Under the pieces are notes generated by a model that saw nothing but the letters and a program-made list of their open reading frames with translations, was not told the origin of the DNA and did no database searches. A stretch of DNA of 64,000 nt, from contig JAOMBO010000002.1 in NCBI GenBank assembly GCA_028344575.1, forward strand, positions 1-64,000, read 5' to 3'. The translations under genes and the position numbers were made by a program. The DNA is from Candidatus Nitrosopelagicus sp. GTDB taxonomy: Archaea; Thermoproteota; Nitrososphaeria; Nitrososphaerales; Nitrosopumilaceae. Every line of letters starts with the position of its first letter. Position 1 is the stretch's first letter. Positions 16,961 through 25,404 of the stretch are shown in pieces.

Positions 16961-16970
16961 CATATATTTA
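16961..16970 (+). promoter_or_regulatory. TATA box upstream of phoU
   Basis: CATATATTTA is centred about 30 bases before the ATG at 16996, consistent with a leaderless or very short-leader transcript. A second AT-rich element, CTATATAG, at 16978-16985 is too close to the start to serve as the main box. Confidence 0.5.
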
Positions 16971-16995
16971 TTAATTCTATATAGCACTGCGGATT

Positions 16996-18039
16996 ATGGC
17001 AGATAAAGACCAAATTAGAAAAATCCAGTTTACGGGAAAATCATCATACATTGTATCTTTACCAAAAGATTGGATTAAAGACCAAGGTCTAAAACAAGGA
17101 GACCAAGTTACAGTTGGAAGAAATGGGAGTACCATACTAGAAGTAAAGCCAGTTAGTTTTGGAAAATCTTCAATAGATGAATCATCTAATCTTGTAATTT
17201 CACCAGAAGATGACAAATCAACTATAGTTAGAAAATTAATCGCATTATACTTTCTAAACTCCAAAACAATTAATGTAAAACCAAAAACGGGAACAAGAAT
17301 TTCTCCAACTCATAGAATTGCAATAAGAAATGCCGTAAAAAAAGTTCTAATGGGAGCTGAGATTACAGCAGATTCCACAGATGGAATTACAGTCCAAGTA
17401 TTGATCAATTTAGTAGAATTATCAGTTGATGGTGCTTTCAAAAGAATGCTATCTATGGCAAAATCTATGCAAACAGATGCCCTATTATCTCTAAAAGAAA
17501 ATAACGATGAACTGGCACAAGAAGTCATCAATTCAGATGATGATGTAGATAGATTTGGTTTCTATATTATTAGACAATTAACAATAGCTATTGAAAATCA
17601 ACACATGCTTGAAGAGATGGGATTTAAAAATTCCAGAGATTGTTTAGGATATCGAGTAATTGTAAAAAATATCGAAAGAATTGGAGACCATGCAGTTACT
17701 TTGGCACAGGATGCCATAGATATCAAAAAACCAATCAAAGGCAAGATAATGACCAGTATTGAGAAAATGAATGAGTTTGCACTAACAGCAATAGACAATA
17801 CATGTTTAGCTTTATTCAAAAACGACTATCTAGAGGCAGAAAATGCAATCAGCGAATCAAATAAGATCAAAAAATACGAGGATGATGTTCTAAAAGCCTT
17901 AGATCAATCAAAGAACTCTGAAGAAGTTTTTAGAGTTAGACGAATTGCCGAAAATATACGAAGAATTGCCGAATATGCAAGCGATATTGGAGAAATTGTT
18001 CTAAACATGAATATTGAGAAAGTCACAAAGAAAGATTAG
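16996..18039 (+). CDS. phoU: PhoU-family phosphate uptake regulator with AbrB-type N-terminus
   Basis: In this 347-residue protein, residues 1-50 form a SpoVT/AbrB swapped-hairpin DNA-binding domain ([35 protein letters not shown]). Two PhoU helical-bundle repeats follow ([19 protein letters not shown] and [19 protein letters not shown], then [20 protein letters not shown]). The ERIGDHA and RRIAEYA signatures are the metal-binding helices of PhoU. Such archaeal fusions are thought to regulate phosphate uptake. It is 9 bp upstream of hflX, with which it likely forms an operon. Confidence 0.92.
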   Translation: MADKDQIRKIQFTGKSSYIVSLPKDWIKDQGLKQGDQVTVGRNGSTILEVKPVSFGKSSIDESSNLVISPEDDKSTIVRKLIALYFLNSKTINVKPKTGTRISPTHRIAIRNAVKKVLMGAEITADSTDGITVQVLINLVELSVDGAFKRMLSMAKSMQTDALLSLKENNDELAQEVINSDDDVDRFGFYIIRQLTIAIENQHMLEEMGFKNSRDCLGYRVIVKNIERIGDHAVTLAQDAIDIKKPIKGKIMTSIEKMNEFALTAIDNTCLALFKNDYLEAENAISESNKIKKYEDDVLKALDQSKNSEEVFRVRRIAENIRRIAEYASDIGEIVLNMNIEKVTKKD

Positions 18040-18047
18040 AGATAATT

Positions 18048-19118
18048 TTGAAATCGTGCATTTTAATCACATATGTTAATGAAAATATCAGTTCTGAGGC
18101 AAAATCGCTGTGTGAGGCAGCTCAATACAACGTACTTTACACAATAAAGGTAGAAAATTTACAAAAAAGAAAATACGGAATTACCGAATCAAAAATCGAA
18201 GAATTAGAAGAAAAAATAGAGAAATTAAAACCAGATGTCATAGTATTTGATGAACTTTTGAAACCGAATCAAAATTACAGCCTTGCTGGAAAATTAAAGT
18301 TAGAAATTGTAGATAGAGAATCATTAATTCTAGAAATTTTTGAGAGTAGAGCAAGCAGTGCAGAATCAAAGTTGCAAGTAAAATTAGCACAGTTACGATA
18401 TGAAAGAGCAAGAGCAAAAGAACGAGTTAGATTGGCAAAAGGTGGAGAGCAACCAGGCTTTATGGGAATCGGCAAGTATGACATTGATGCATATTATGAT
18501 GACATAAAAAATAGAGGCAAAGTAATTAAAGGAAAATTAGAAAAAGCAGGAAAGCAAAGAGCATTACACAGACAAGGGAGAGACAGATTAGGATTTAAAA
18601 CAATTTCATTAGCAGGTTATACATCTGCAGGAAAAACTACTTTATTCAATAATGTAACTGGAGAAACAAAAGAGAGAAGCGAATCACTATTTACAACACT
18701 AACAACTACAACTAGACGATTAAAGCTTGGAAGAGAAATTTCATTAATTACAGATACTGTAGGTTTTATCAGTAAATTACCTGCATACATGATTGATGCA
18801 TTCAAATCAACATTAGAAGAGTTGCTTTTTACAGACATCATCTTGTTAGTCATAGATTCACTAGATGATGATGAATTAATGAAAAAGAAATTTTCAACTT
18901 GTTATAAAACACTAGTTGAGTTAGGAGTAGAAAGGAAAAATATGATTTTTCTATTTAACAAATCAGAAACAATAGATGATAAAAAAATATTACACATTAT
19001 GAATAATTTAAAAATTGATGAGATTGAAAATTGTTTAGACATATCAGCGCTAACAGGAAAAAATTTGATTGAACTAAAACAACTATTACAAGAAAGATTT
19101 TATGGAAAAACTGAATAA
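18048..19118 (+). CDS. hflX: Ribosome-associated GTPase HflX
   Basis: The start is TTG, 8 bases after the phoU stop. The protein has 356 residues. The N-terminal HflX domain is followed by the Gly-rich linker [20 protein letters not shown]. The G domain shows G1 [13 protein letters not shown]3 [10 protein letters not shown] and G4 NKSE in place of the usual NKxD. HflX binds the large ribosomal subunit and rescues or splits stalled ribosomes in bacteria; the archaeal role is less clear. The 3' end overlaps or abuts the aTrm56 gene. Confidence 0.94.
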   Translation: MKSCILITYVNENISSEAKSLCEAAQYNVLYTIKVENLQKRKYGITESKIEELEEKIEKLKPDVIVFDELLKPNQNYSLAGKLKLEIVDRESLILEIFESRASSAESKLQVKLAQLRYERARAKERVRLAKGGEQPGFMGIGKYDIDAYYDDIKNRGKVIKGKLEKAGKQRALHRQGRDRLGFKTISLAGYTSAGKTTLFNNVTGETKERSESLFTTLTTTTRRLKLGREISLITDTVGFISKLPAYMIDAFKSTLEELLFTDIILLVIDSLDDDELMKKKFSTCYKTLVELGVERKNMIFLFNKSETIDDKKILHIMNNLKIDEIENCLDISALTGKNLIELKQLLQERFYGKTE

Positions 19119-19119
19119 A

Positions 19120-19638
19120 ATGAAGATTGAAGTTTTAAGAATTGGACAGCGAGTTATTCGAGATGATAGAGTGACAACTCATGTTGCACTGGTAGCCAGA
19201 GCATTTGGAGCATCTAAAATTTACATGAATGAAGTTGATCCTGAGATTGAAAACACCATCAAGAGAATGAATAAAACATGGGGAGGAGATTTTGAGGTAG
19301 AGTTTTTTGATGACTGGAAAAAAGTTCTAAACTCAAAGATCAAAGAATTCAAAATTGTCCATTTGACGATGTATGGTGAGAAAATTGATGATGTTGCTAA
19401 AGAGATTAGAAAAAATCAGAATATTTTGATTGTAGTGGGAGCAGAAAAGGTACCTAGAACAATTTATGAAAAATCTGATTATAACGTATCAGTTTCAAAT
19501 CAACCACATTCAGAAATTAGCGCATTGGGAATTGTCTTAGATCGTCTTCATAAAGGAAAACAGTTTGATATGAAATTCGATAATTCTACAAGAAAGATTA
19601 TTCCTACTAAAAAAGGGAAAAAAGTTGTTTCAAAGTAA
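19120..19638 (+). CDS. trm56: tRNA (cytidine-56-2'-O)-methyltransferase
   Basis: This archaeal SPOUT methyltransferase methylates C56 in the tRNA T-loop. The family start MKIEVLRIGQRVIRDDRVTT lies at 19120, so the six upstream codons from 19102, inside hflX, are probably not used. THVALVARAFGASKIYM, IVVGAEKVPRTIYE and SVSNQPHSEISALGI form the SAM-binding knot. The product is about 172 residues. It follows hflX directly, then TFE. Confidence 0.92.
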   Translation: MKIEVLRIGQRVIRDDRVTTHVALVARAFGASKIYMNEVDPEIENTIKRMNKTWGGDFEVEFFDDWKKVLNSKIKEFKIVHLTMYGEKIDDVAKEIRKNQNILIVVGAEKVPRTIYEKSDYNVSVSNQPHSEISALGIVLDRLHKGKQFDMKFDNSTRKIIPTKKGKKVVSK

Positions 19639-19664
19639 AAATAGAGGGCAAAATGTGAGTAAAT

Positions 19665-20189
19665 ATGGTTGACAAGTATGAAGACCCTTTTGTAAAAATT
19701 GCAGCAATGATTGGTGGAGATGAATATCTCAAAGTTGCACGTTCTTTGTTAAAGACTGAAGATGCGACTGATGAAGAAATTGCTAGTTCAACAGGTCTTA
19801 GAATTAACATGGTTAGAAGAGTATTGTATGATTTGTTTGGAAAGGGATTGATTACGGGTGTTCGTGTAAAAGATGAAAGAAAAGGCTGGTTTGTTTATAG
19901 ATGGCGCTCAAGAAGAGATGAGGTTGAAAATTTCATAGAAAATCAAAAAAAGAAAATTCTCAATAGACTACAACAAAGATTAGATTATGAAAATTCTTCT
20001 GACTTTTACCATTGTGGTAATGAGGATTGTTCAAGAGCAACATTTGAAGATGCATTAGAATTATTTTTCAAATGTCCATCATGCGGACAAGTTCTAAAAC
20101 GTGGTGATTCAGATATAAGAAAACATGAAAAGACAAGAAAAAGCTTTTCAAAGAAAATTGATCAAATTAAAGGCGACTTGAGAGTTTAA
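19665..20189 (+). CDS. tfe: Transcription factor E (TFE alpha)
   Basis: This 174-residue homologue of the TFIIE alpha subunit stabilises the open promoter complex of archaeal RNA polymerase. An N-terminal winged helix (SLLKTEDATDEEIASSTGLR, MVRRVLYDLFGKGLI) is followed by a basic linker with WFVYRWRSRRDEVENFI. A zinc ribbon has C114-type cysteines in YHCGNEDCSRATFEDA and FKCPSCGQVL. Domain order and length are standard. The gene is convergent with arfC, overlapping it by 4 bp. Confidence 0.95.
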   Translation: MVDKYEDPFVKIAAMIGGDEYLKVARSLLKTEDATDEEIASSTGLRINMVRRVLYDLFGKGLITGVRVKDERKGWFVYRWRSRRDEVENFIENQKKKILNRLQQRLDYENSSDFYHCGNEDCSRATFEDALELFFKCPSCGQVLKRGDSDIRKHEKTRKSFSKKIDQIKGDLRV

Positions 20190-20839
20190 AATTTATAATT
20201 TAAAATAATTTCATTACCACTCTTCTGAACTTTTTTTAATTTTAAAGGTAATTTTGTTTTTAATTCTGGAAATGACATTCCTTCAAACAAACTAACAGTA
20301 TTTTTTGAGCCTAAAACATAAGGAGTTAAAGCAATAATCATTTCATCAATTAAATTTTTTTTTAAAAATGAGCGATTTAATGTTCCACCTCCTTCTAAAA
20401 GTACAGTCTTAATTCCCTTTTTTGATAAGATGGATAATAGTTTTGTTATGTTTACTTGATTTTTTCCACAAACAATTACATCAAGAGGTAATTTCTGTAA
20501 TCGATTTAGATTTGATTTCAATATAATTTCAGATGTCACAATCATTGTTGGAACATGTTTACACGTTTTAATTATTCTTGAATCATTCTTGATTGTTCCA
20601 TGGGAATCAAGAATTATTCTAATTGGGTTTTTTCCTTTAGCGTATCTGACTGTTAAGAGCGGATCATCTTCCTCTACAGTATTTTTACCAACAAGTATGG
20701 CATCAGATTTTGAGCGAAGTTTATGAACTCGTATTTTATCATCTTTTGAGGATAATACAATATGTTTATTTTTTTGGCCAATCTTTCCATCAAGAGTTAT
20801 TGCTGCACTAAGAGTAACTTTTGTTTTAGAGTTTGCCAT
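20186..20839 (-). CDS. arfC: 2,5-diamino-6-ribosylamino-pyrimidinone 5'-phosphate reductase
   Basis: This RibD C-terminal-type reductase of 217 residues reduces the ribosyl side chain of the pyrimidine intermediate in riboflavin synthesis. KVTLSAAITLDGKI is the family N-terminus. AILVGKNTVEEDDPLLTVR and TVLLEGGGTLNRSFL are the NADPH and substrate motifs. Its start overlaps the end of the amidohydrolase gene by 14 bp. It is the last gene of the riboflavin operon, with no deaminase domain of its own. Confidence 0.92.
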   Translation of the reverse strand: MANSKTKVTLSAAITLDGKIGQKNKHIVLSSKDDKIRVHKLRSKSDAILVGKNTVEEDDPLLTVRYAKGKNPIRIILDSHGTIKNDSRIIKTCKHVPTMIVTSEIILKSNLNRLQKLPLDVIVCGKNQVNITKLLSILSKKGIKTVLLEGGGTLNRSFLKKNLIDEMIIALTPYVLGSKNTVSLFEGMSFPELKTKLPLKLKKVQKSGNEIILNYKF

Positions 20840-22010
20840 TTACAATTTCACCTCCAATCATTACAGCTTTGATAGATTTTTCAGAAGCACGATGAACTAT
20901 AGATGCATGAACATTATTCATTGGTTCTAAATCAAGTGAATTTTTGTCTATGAAAATACAATCTGCAAGATAATTTTCTTTGATACAACCAATTTTCTGA
21001 TTAAGCATTTTACCTGCATTAACAGTAGCCATTTTCAATATATCTTTTGGATCAAATCTATCTTGCGACATCCCCATGGTTACCTTCCAGAGATAATCCA
21101 TTTCTCTAAAAATATCTGGAGAATTAATCATCACGTTATCTGTTCCAATTGTAAGGTTACAACCAAACTTTTGCATTAATGAAATTTTGGGAATACCTTC
21201 AGATAATGCAGAATTTGCGCGAGGACAAACAACAATTCCACGTGTGTTTTTTGCTGCAAGTTTCAAGTCATTGTTTGTTGCAAAAGTCATGTGAATTAGA
21301 AATGATGGATTAAGCAACATTGCCCTTTGAACTTCTGTTTTTCCAGTTACCTTCTTTGATGTATTTGCACTATCTTTTGTTTCAGCTGCATGAATTGCAC
21401 GAATTTTTTTTGTTTTTGAATATGATTTTAGGTTTGAATTACTATTTTCATTAGTTCCACTGATACCAATTCCATCACAGTTTTTCAATAATCGTGTTAA
21501 TTTTTCGATATTTTCATCAGGGAAAGGAAGATTTTGTTTGATTTCATTTTTCGTATTGTAATAATCAATTCGTCCTAAAATTACATAGCGAATAGGAATA
21601 TTATGTAATGCAGATTTTAGTAGAAATATACCGTCTAAACCACCTTCTCTAAAATCAATAAAAGTTGTAATTCCTTTTTTTATCATTGATTTTGCAGAAT
21701 TACGAATATATTTTGCTAGAGATTTTTTTGGAGTTTCTTTGAGCAACTTTTGTTTTAATCCAAACATTGGATGAATTTTTGAATCAACATCTGCATTAAT
21801 TGACAAATCTTTCCCAATTGAATCTGCAATATGTGTATGAGAATTGATGAAGCCAGGAATTAATAATAAATTTGAACAATCAATTGTTTTTTCTTTTGAA
21901 GAGATGTTTTTTGAAATTTTTTGAAATTTTTTATTTTTAATCTGCACATTAGTAGATTCCATTAATTTTAATTCATTTCCATATAATACGCTAATGTTTT
22001 TTAGAATCAA
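20826..22010 (-). CDS. Amidohydrolase (deaminase-type) inside the riboflavin operon
   Basis: This 394-residue amidohydrolase-superfamily enzyme is most like the cytosine/SAH/triazine deaminase branch. Metal ligands are visible as HTH in GFINSHTHIADSIG (about residue 57), the H and E of IRAIHAAETKD, H in FLIHMTFATN and D in LTIGTDNVM. The gene sits between arfA and arfC with overlaps of 4 and 14 bp. Archaeal riboflavin synthesis needs a formamide hydrolase (ArfB) and a pyrimidine deaminase; neither is otherwise present here. Either role would suit this enzyme, though a guanine/SAH-type salvage function remains possible. Confidence 0.85.
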   Translation of the reverse strand: MILKNISVLYGNELKLMESTNVQIKNKKFQKISKNISSKEKTIDCSNLLLIPGFINSHTHIADSIGKDLSINADVDSKIHPMFGLKQKLLKETPKKSLAKYIRNSAKSMIKKGITTFIDFREGGLDGIFLLKSALHNIPIRYVILGRIDYYNTKNEIKQNLPFPDENIEKLTRLLKNCDGIGISGTNENSNSNLKSYSKTKKIRAIHAAETKDSANTSKKVTGKTEVQRAMLLNPSFLIHMTFATNNDLKLAAKNTRGIVVCPRANSALSEGIPKISLMQKFGCNLTIGTDNVMINSPDIFREMDYLWKVTMGMSQDRFDPKDILKMATVNAGKMLNQKIGCIKENYLADCIFIDKNSLDLEPMNNVHASIVHRASEKSIKAVMIGGEIVNGKL

Positions 22011-22759
22011 TTTAATTCATAGATTTCAGGTTTTTCTTTTCCTGCATCTCTAATTTCTCTAATTGTATCAAGAGATTCAGTTGCAAGTTTAACAGCATCT
22101 CTTGAAGTTGATGCAGTACCTATTCCACAATTTAGCTCAATTTGAAATTCATCTTTACATATCTGGATGAAATCTTTTGCAAAAGTTTTGAATTCAGAGT
22201 TTGTTACAACCATGAAATTATCACCACCCATGAAAAATGTCAGTGAATTTTTTGAAAGAAAGTATTCAGACATTCTTGAATAAATTTTGAACATCAATGA
22301 AGAAGTGTCATATGGAGACATGCTCTTTTTTCTTATAGATGTTATATCATCAACATCCAAGTGCATTACAGTAACAGAATGTTCTGAATGTCCATTTAGT
22401 ATTCCAAAAATAGAATATTGTTCATTTAGGAATTTTTGAGATTTTTTTGCTTCATATGCATCTAAATTTGCATCATATGGATTATCACCATTTCCAATTG
22501 ACATTGAGAGTTTTATATCAAAAGTTGATTCCAATTCCTTTTGGATTTGAATGTGATCATCAAGTGAAAGGCCATTTGTGACTGAGAAATATTCATCAGA
22601 GCGATTGAGAAATACCAAACAATTTTTCTTTGAGAATAACTCTTGAAGCTTGTTGTATAATTTTGATTGTAACATTTGTAATTCATGTTCACGGTCAAAT
22701 CCTAAAGTTAGAGTCCAAGGACCGTATCCTGTGATTTTCATTATTGTTAATTGAATCAT
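22007..22759 (-). CDS. arfA: GTP cyclohydrolase III (archaeal FAPy-forming type)
   Basis: This 250-residue enzyme opens GTP to the formamidopyrimidine nucleotide, the first step of archaeal riboflavin synthesis. The N-terminus ITGYGPWTLTLGFDREHELQ and LQSKLYNKLQELF match the Methanocaldococcus enzyme family. FFMGGDNFMVV (near residue 190) and ELNCGIGTASTSRDA are the second cyclase-like motifs. The fold is that of nucleotidyl cyclases, duplicated. It has 4-bp overlaps with both ribH upstream and the amidohydrolase downstream. Confidence 0.92.
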   Translation of the reverse strand: MIQLTIMKITGYGPWTLTLGFDREHELQMLQSKLYNKLQELFSKKNCLVFLNRSDEYFSVTNGLSLDDHIQIQKELESTFDIKLSMSIGNGDNPYDANLDAYEAKKSQKFLNEQYSIFGILNGHSEHSVTVMHLDVDDITSIRKKSMSPYDTSSLMFKIYSRMSEYFLSKNSLTFFMGGDNFMVVTNSEFKTFAKDFIQICKDEFQIELNCGIGTASTSRDAVKLATESLDTIREIRDAGKEKPEIYELN

Positions 22760-23172
22760 TTTTCTATCTCCTTAATCTCATTGTATACTTTGAATACAGC
22801 ATTGACAGCATTTTCAGAAACTGGTCTTATTCTTGCATATGCTTGTCTTACCTGCATACCTGGACCTGAAATTCCAAGTGAAACAGGTTTTTGATGTTTG
22901 AGGGATAATTTAGCTATATTTCTTGCAGTTGAATGTGCAATTACTTCATCATGTTTTGTCTGACCTTTAATTACTGCACCCAAAGTTACTACAGCATCTA
23001 TATCACTTCTTTGTAATAACTTATCAATAATTAATGGCATATCAAAAATTCCTGTAACATTACTTGTATGTACAACATCAACATTAAGTTTTTTTGCAGT
23101 TTCTAATGCAACATCATACATACGTGATGTAATCTTTTGGTTGAATTCTGCTACCACTATTGCAATTTTCAA
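22756..23172 (-). CDS. ribH: 6,7-dimethyl-8-ribityllumazine synthase
   Basis: This 138-residue enzyme condenses the ribitylaminouracil with dihydroxybutanone phosphate. It is somewhat shorter than bacterial RibH, as is common in archaea. Visible motifs are IAIVVAEFNQKITSRM, TSNVTGIFDMPLIIDKLL, VTLGAVIKGQTKHDEVI and KPVSLGISGPGM. The gene lies 2 bp after ribB and overlaps arfA by 4 bp. Confidence 0.95.
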   Translation of the reverse strand: MKIAIVVAEFNQKITSRMYDVALETAKKLNVDVVHTSNVTGIFDMPLIIDKLLQRSDIDAVVTLGAVIKGQTKHDEVIAHSTARNIAKLSLKHQKPVSLGISGPGMQVRQAYARIRPVSENAVNAVFKVYNEIKEIEK

Positions 23173-23174
23173 AA

Positions 23175-23849
23175 TTAATTCACCTTGGCAAATTCAAGTA
23201 ATTCTTTGCCATCAATGAAAGGAATTGCATTTTCTTTTGCATATTTTTCTGCTTTATCAACGGATAATGCAGAATATGTTTCAGAATCCATCATTTCACA
23301 GATAGCAGTAATTGGAGAAAGATTTGCTAATTGAGCCAAGTATACTGACATTTCTGTATGACCAGTTCTAGAAGAAAGAAGACCGTTTGATGCAATCAGT
23401 AATGGAACATGCCCAGGAGTTTTAAAAGTTGAATTGAAATATTGTTTTGGATTTTCATTTTTGTATAATGTTGACATTTCTTTGATAGTTAATGCTCTAT
23501 CTCTATCAGTAATTCCAGTATAGGTTTGTTTATGATTAATACTAATTGAAAATGTCGGATGATCACCATATGGAGCAGTACCCATAATCATTTTTTTGGA
23601 TTCTTCATCAAGTTCATTTGAGGAAGATAACATGTTATGCATGTATTTCAGTTGTAATTTTTCTGCAAGTAAATTATCAATAGCCAAACAGAGTAAACCG
23701 CCAGCATGTTTTCTCATTCGGACAATGTGTTCGGGTGTTACAAACTCTGCTGCTACCACCATATCAATTTCATTTTCACGACCATCAGAATCATGAATCA
23801 TTACAAATTCACCTCGTTTTAATGACGAAAGTGCAGAATCAAAGGTCAT
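23175..23849 (-). CDS. ribB: 3,4-dihydroxy-2-butanone 4-phosphate synthase
   Basis: This enzyme makes the four-carbon unit of riboflavin from ribulose 5-phosphate. The start MTFDSALSSLKRGEFVMIHD at 23849 is preferred over an upstream codon at 23906. It fits the family N-terminus, and a TATA-like TTTATAAT about 26-30 bases upstream suggests a leaderless mRNA. DGRENEIDMVVAAEFVTPEH is the catalytic acidic loop. TDRDRALTI, TPGHVPLL and GHTEMSVYLAQLA follow. The product is about 224 residues and monofunctional; no GTP cyclohydrolase II domain is attached. Confidence 0.93.
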   Translation of the reverse strand: MTFDSALSSLKRGEFVMIHDSDGRENEIDMVVAAEFVTPEHIVRMRKHAGGLLCLAIDNLLAEKLQLKYMHNMLSSSNELDEESKKMIMGTAPYGDHPTFSISINHKQTYTGITDRDRALTIKEMSTLYKNENPKQYFNSTFKTPGHVPLLIASNGLLSSRTGHTEMSVYLAQLANLSPITAICEMMDSETYSALSVDKAEKYAKENAIPFIDGKELLEFAKVN

Positions 23850-23924
23850 AGAAAAAAATGAATTTTTAGTTATTATAAAGTTTACTAGATTTATTGTTAT
23901 TACCAATAAATTGGTAGTTAGAAT

Positions 23925-24509
23925 TTATTTTAAAATGTATTTTCCAAGTACATCAGTCTCGATGTTTAGTTTATCTTCAATATTTTTTGTTTTAAAATTA
24001 GTAATTTGAATTGTATGTGGGATGAGACAAACAGAACCTAAGTCATTTTTTACATCAACAACTGTTAAACTTATTCCATCTAATGCAATGGAACCTTTTT
24101 CAACAACATATTTTTTTAAATTTTTTGGAATCTTAAACCAAATTTTTACTTCCTTTGATTTTTTCTCAATTTTTTTAATTTGTGCTACACCGTCAACATG
24201 ACCTAATACAAAATGTCCTTCTAATCTTTCACCTACTTTCAAACTTCGTTCAACATTTACAATACTTCCAACCTTAAGATTTCCCAAATCTGTTTTTTTC
24301 ATTGTTTCATCAATCATTTCAAATGTAGAGATATTTTTTACAATTTTTGTTGCACTAAGACATACACCATTTAATGCAACACTTTGACCAATTTTTAATC
24401 CCTTTGAATCTTTACCAAGATCAACAGATACTTTAATTGCACTACGATTTTTTGTATTTTGTTCTATTTTCTTAATTTTTCCAGTACTAGTAATTATTCC
24501 AGTAAACAT
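23925..24509 (-). CDS. ribE: Riboflavin synthase, bacterial alpha-chain type
   Basis: This 194-residue two-barrel protein dismutates lumazine to riboflavin. MFTGIITSTGKIK is the family start. SVALNGVCLSAT in the first barrel and GSIALDGISLTVVDVKND in the second show the duplicated domain. Euryarchaeal methanogens use a different, lumazine-synthase-like enzyme (RibC), so the bacterial-type enzyme here is a difference from that group. It is the head of the riboflavin gene run, 75 bp upstream of ribB. Confidence 0.93.
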   Translation of the reverse strand: MFTGIITSTGKIKKIEQNTKNRSAIKVSVDLGKDSKGLKIGQSVALNGVCLSATKIVKNISTFEMIDETMKKTDLGNLKVGSIVNVERSLKVGERLEGHFVLGHVDGVAQIKKIEKKSKEVKIWFKIPKNLKKYVVEKGSIALDGISLTVVDVKNDLGSVCLIPHTIQITNFKTKNIEDKLNIETDVLGKYILK

Positions 24510-24542
24510 ACTACATCAGTATATTTTCTGTATAAATAATGT

Positions 24543-25397
24543 TTAGATAATTTCTAATAATGCTTTAGCACGTTTATAATGAACTTCGTCAATCATTTTT
24601 CCATCCACTACAATCGCACCTCTTCCCTTCTTTGTTGATTTTTCATATTCTTTAACTACTAATTTAGACCAAGAAATTTCTGAAGAGTTAGGATGAAATA
24701 TTTTATGAGTTATTTTTATTTGATCAGGATGGATAATGCTTTTTCCTGAATAGCCTAATTCTTTTCCTAGTTTACAGTCTTTCTCTAAACCCCCTTCATC
24801 TTTAATTTCTTGCCAAATTCCATCTATAGCAGCAACTCCTGCCGCAGCTGCTGCAACCGACACTTTGTATCTAGAATATTTTCCACCGAGTGGATTTCCT
24901 TTTGTATATTCAATTTGCATATCATTCAACAAATCAAATATTCCAAATACTATGGCATCAATTCTCTTACTTGATGATGAAATTTCATAGCAGTTTATCA
25001 CACCTAAAGCAGATTCTATAGAAGGAATTAGGCGTATTTTTTTCAATTTTCTTTTCTTTTCCAAGCTTGAAATAATTTTTTCAATTTTTTTCAGTTCTTT
25101 TGCTGAATCAACTTTAGGTATGACTATTCCATCCAACCCTTTTTGAACAATTTTTTCTAAATCACTAGGAACTTTTCCAGATTGTGGCGAATTAGTTCTA
25201 ACAAAGACTGATGCCTTGAAATCTTTACGCTCTTTCAATTTTTTTGCGATTAAAGTTCTAGCATTTTGTTTTTCTTTATCAGGTACAGAATCTTCTAAAT
25301 CAAAACATACAATATCTCCAGAAAGTGATTTTGCTTTTTCTAAGAATCGTGGATTATTTCCGGGTACAAAAATTAGACTTCGAAAAAGATTTGTCAT
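24543..25397 (-). CDS. HpcH/HpaI aldolase family, CitE-like acyl-CoA lyase
   Basis: This 284-residue TIM-barrel lyase is of the citrate lyase beta/malyl-CoA lyase group. LIFVPGNNPRFLEKA and CFDLEDSVPDKEKQNAR hold the CoA- and metal-binding residues. VFVRTNSPQSG, IVIPKVDSAKEL and LIPSIESALGV are conserved barrel strands, and KSIIHPDQIKITH closes the site. Family members act as malyl-CoA or citramalyl-CoA lyases or thioesterases; no partner subunit is nearby to decide. It lies 7 bp downstream of the second MDR gene and may be co-transcribed with it. Confidence 0.85.
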   Translation of the reverse strand: MTNLFRSLIFVPGNNPRFLEKAKSLSGDIVCFDLEDSVPDKEKQNARTLIAKKLKERKDFKASVFVRTNSPQSGKVPSDLEKIVQKGLDGIVIPKVDSAKELKKIEKIISSLEKKRKLKKIRLIPSIESALGVINCYEISSSSKRIDAIVFGIFDLLNDMQIEYTKGNPLGGKYSRYKVSVAAAAAGVAAIDGIWQEIKDEGGLEKDCKLGKELGYSGKSIIHPDQIKITHKIFHPNSSEISWSKLVVKEYEKSTKKGRGAIVVDGKMIDEVHYKRAKALLEII

Positions 25398-25404
25398 TAA
25401 ATGA

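Noticed and set aside
23850-23906. Longer N-terminus for ribB
   Set aside because: The added residues do not fit the family, and the TATA-like box lies inside them.
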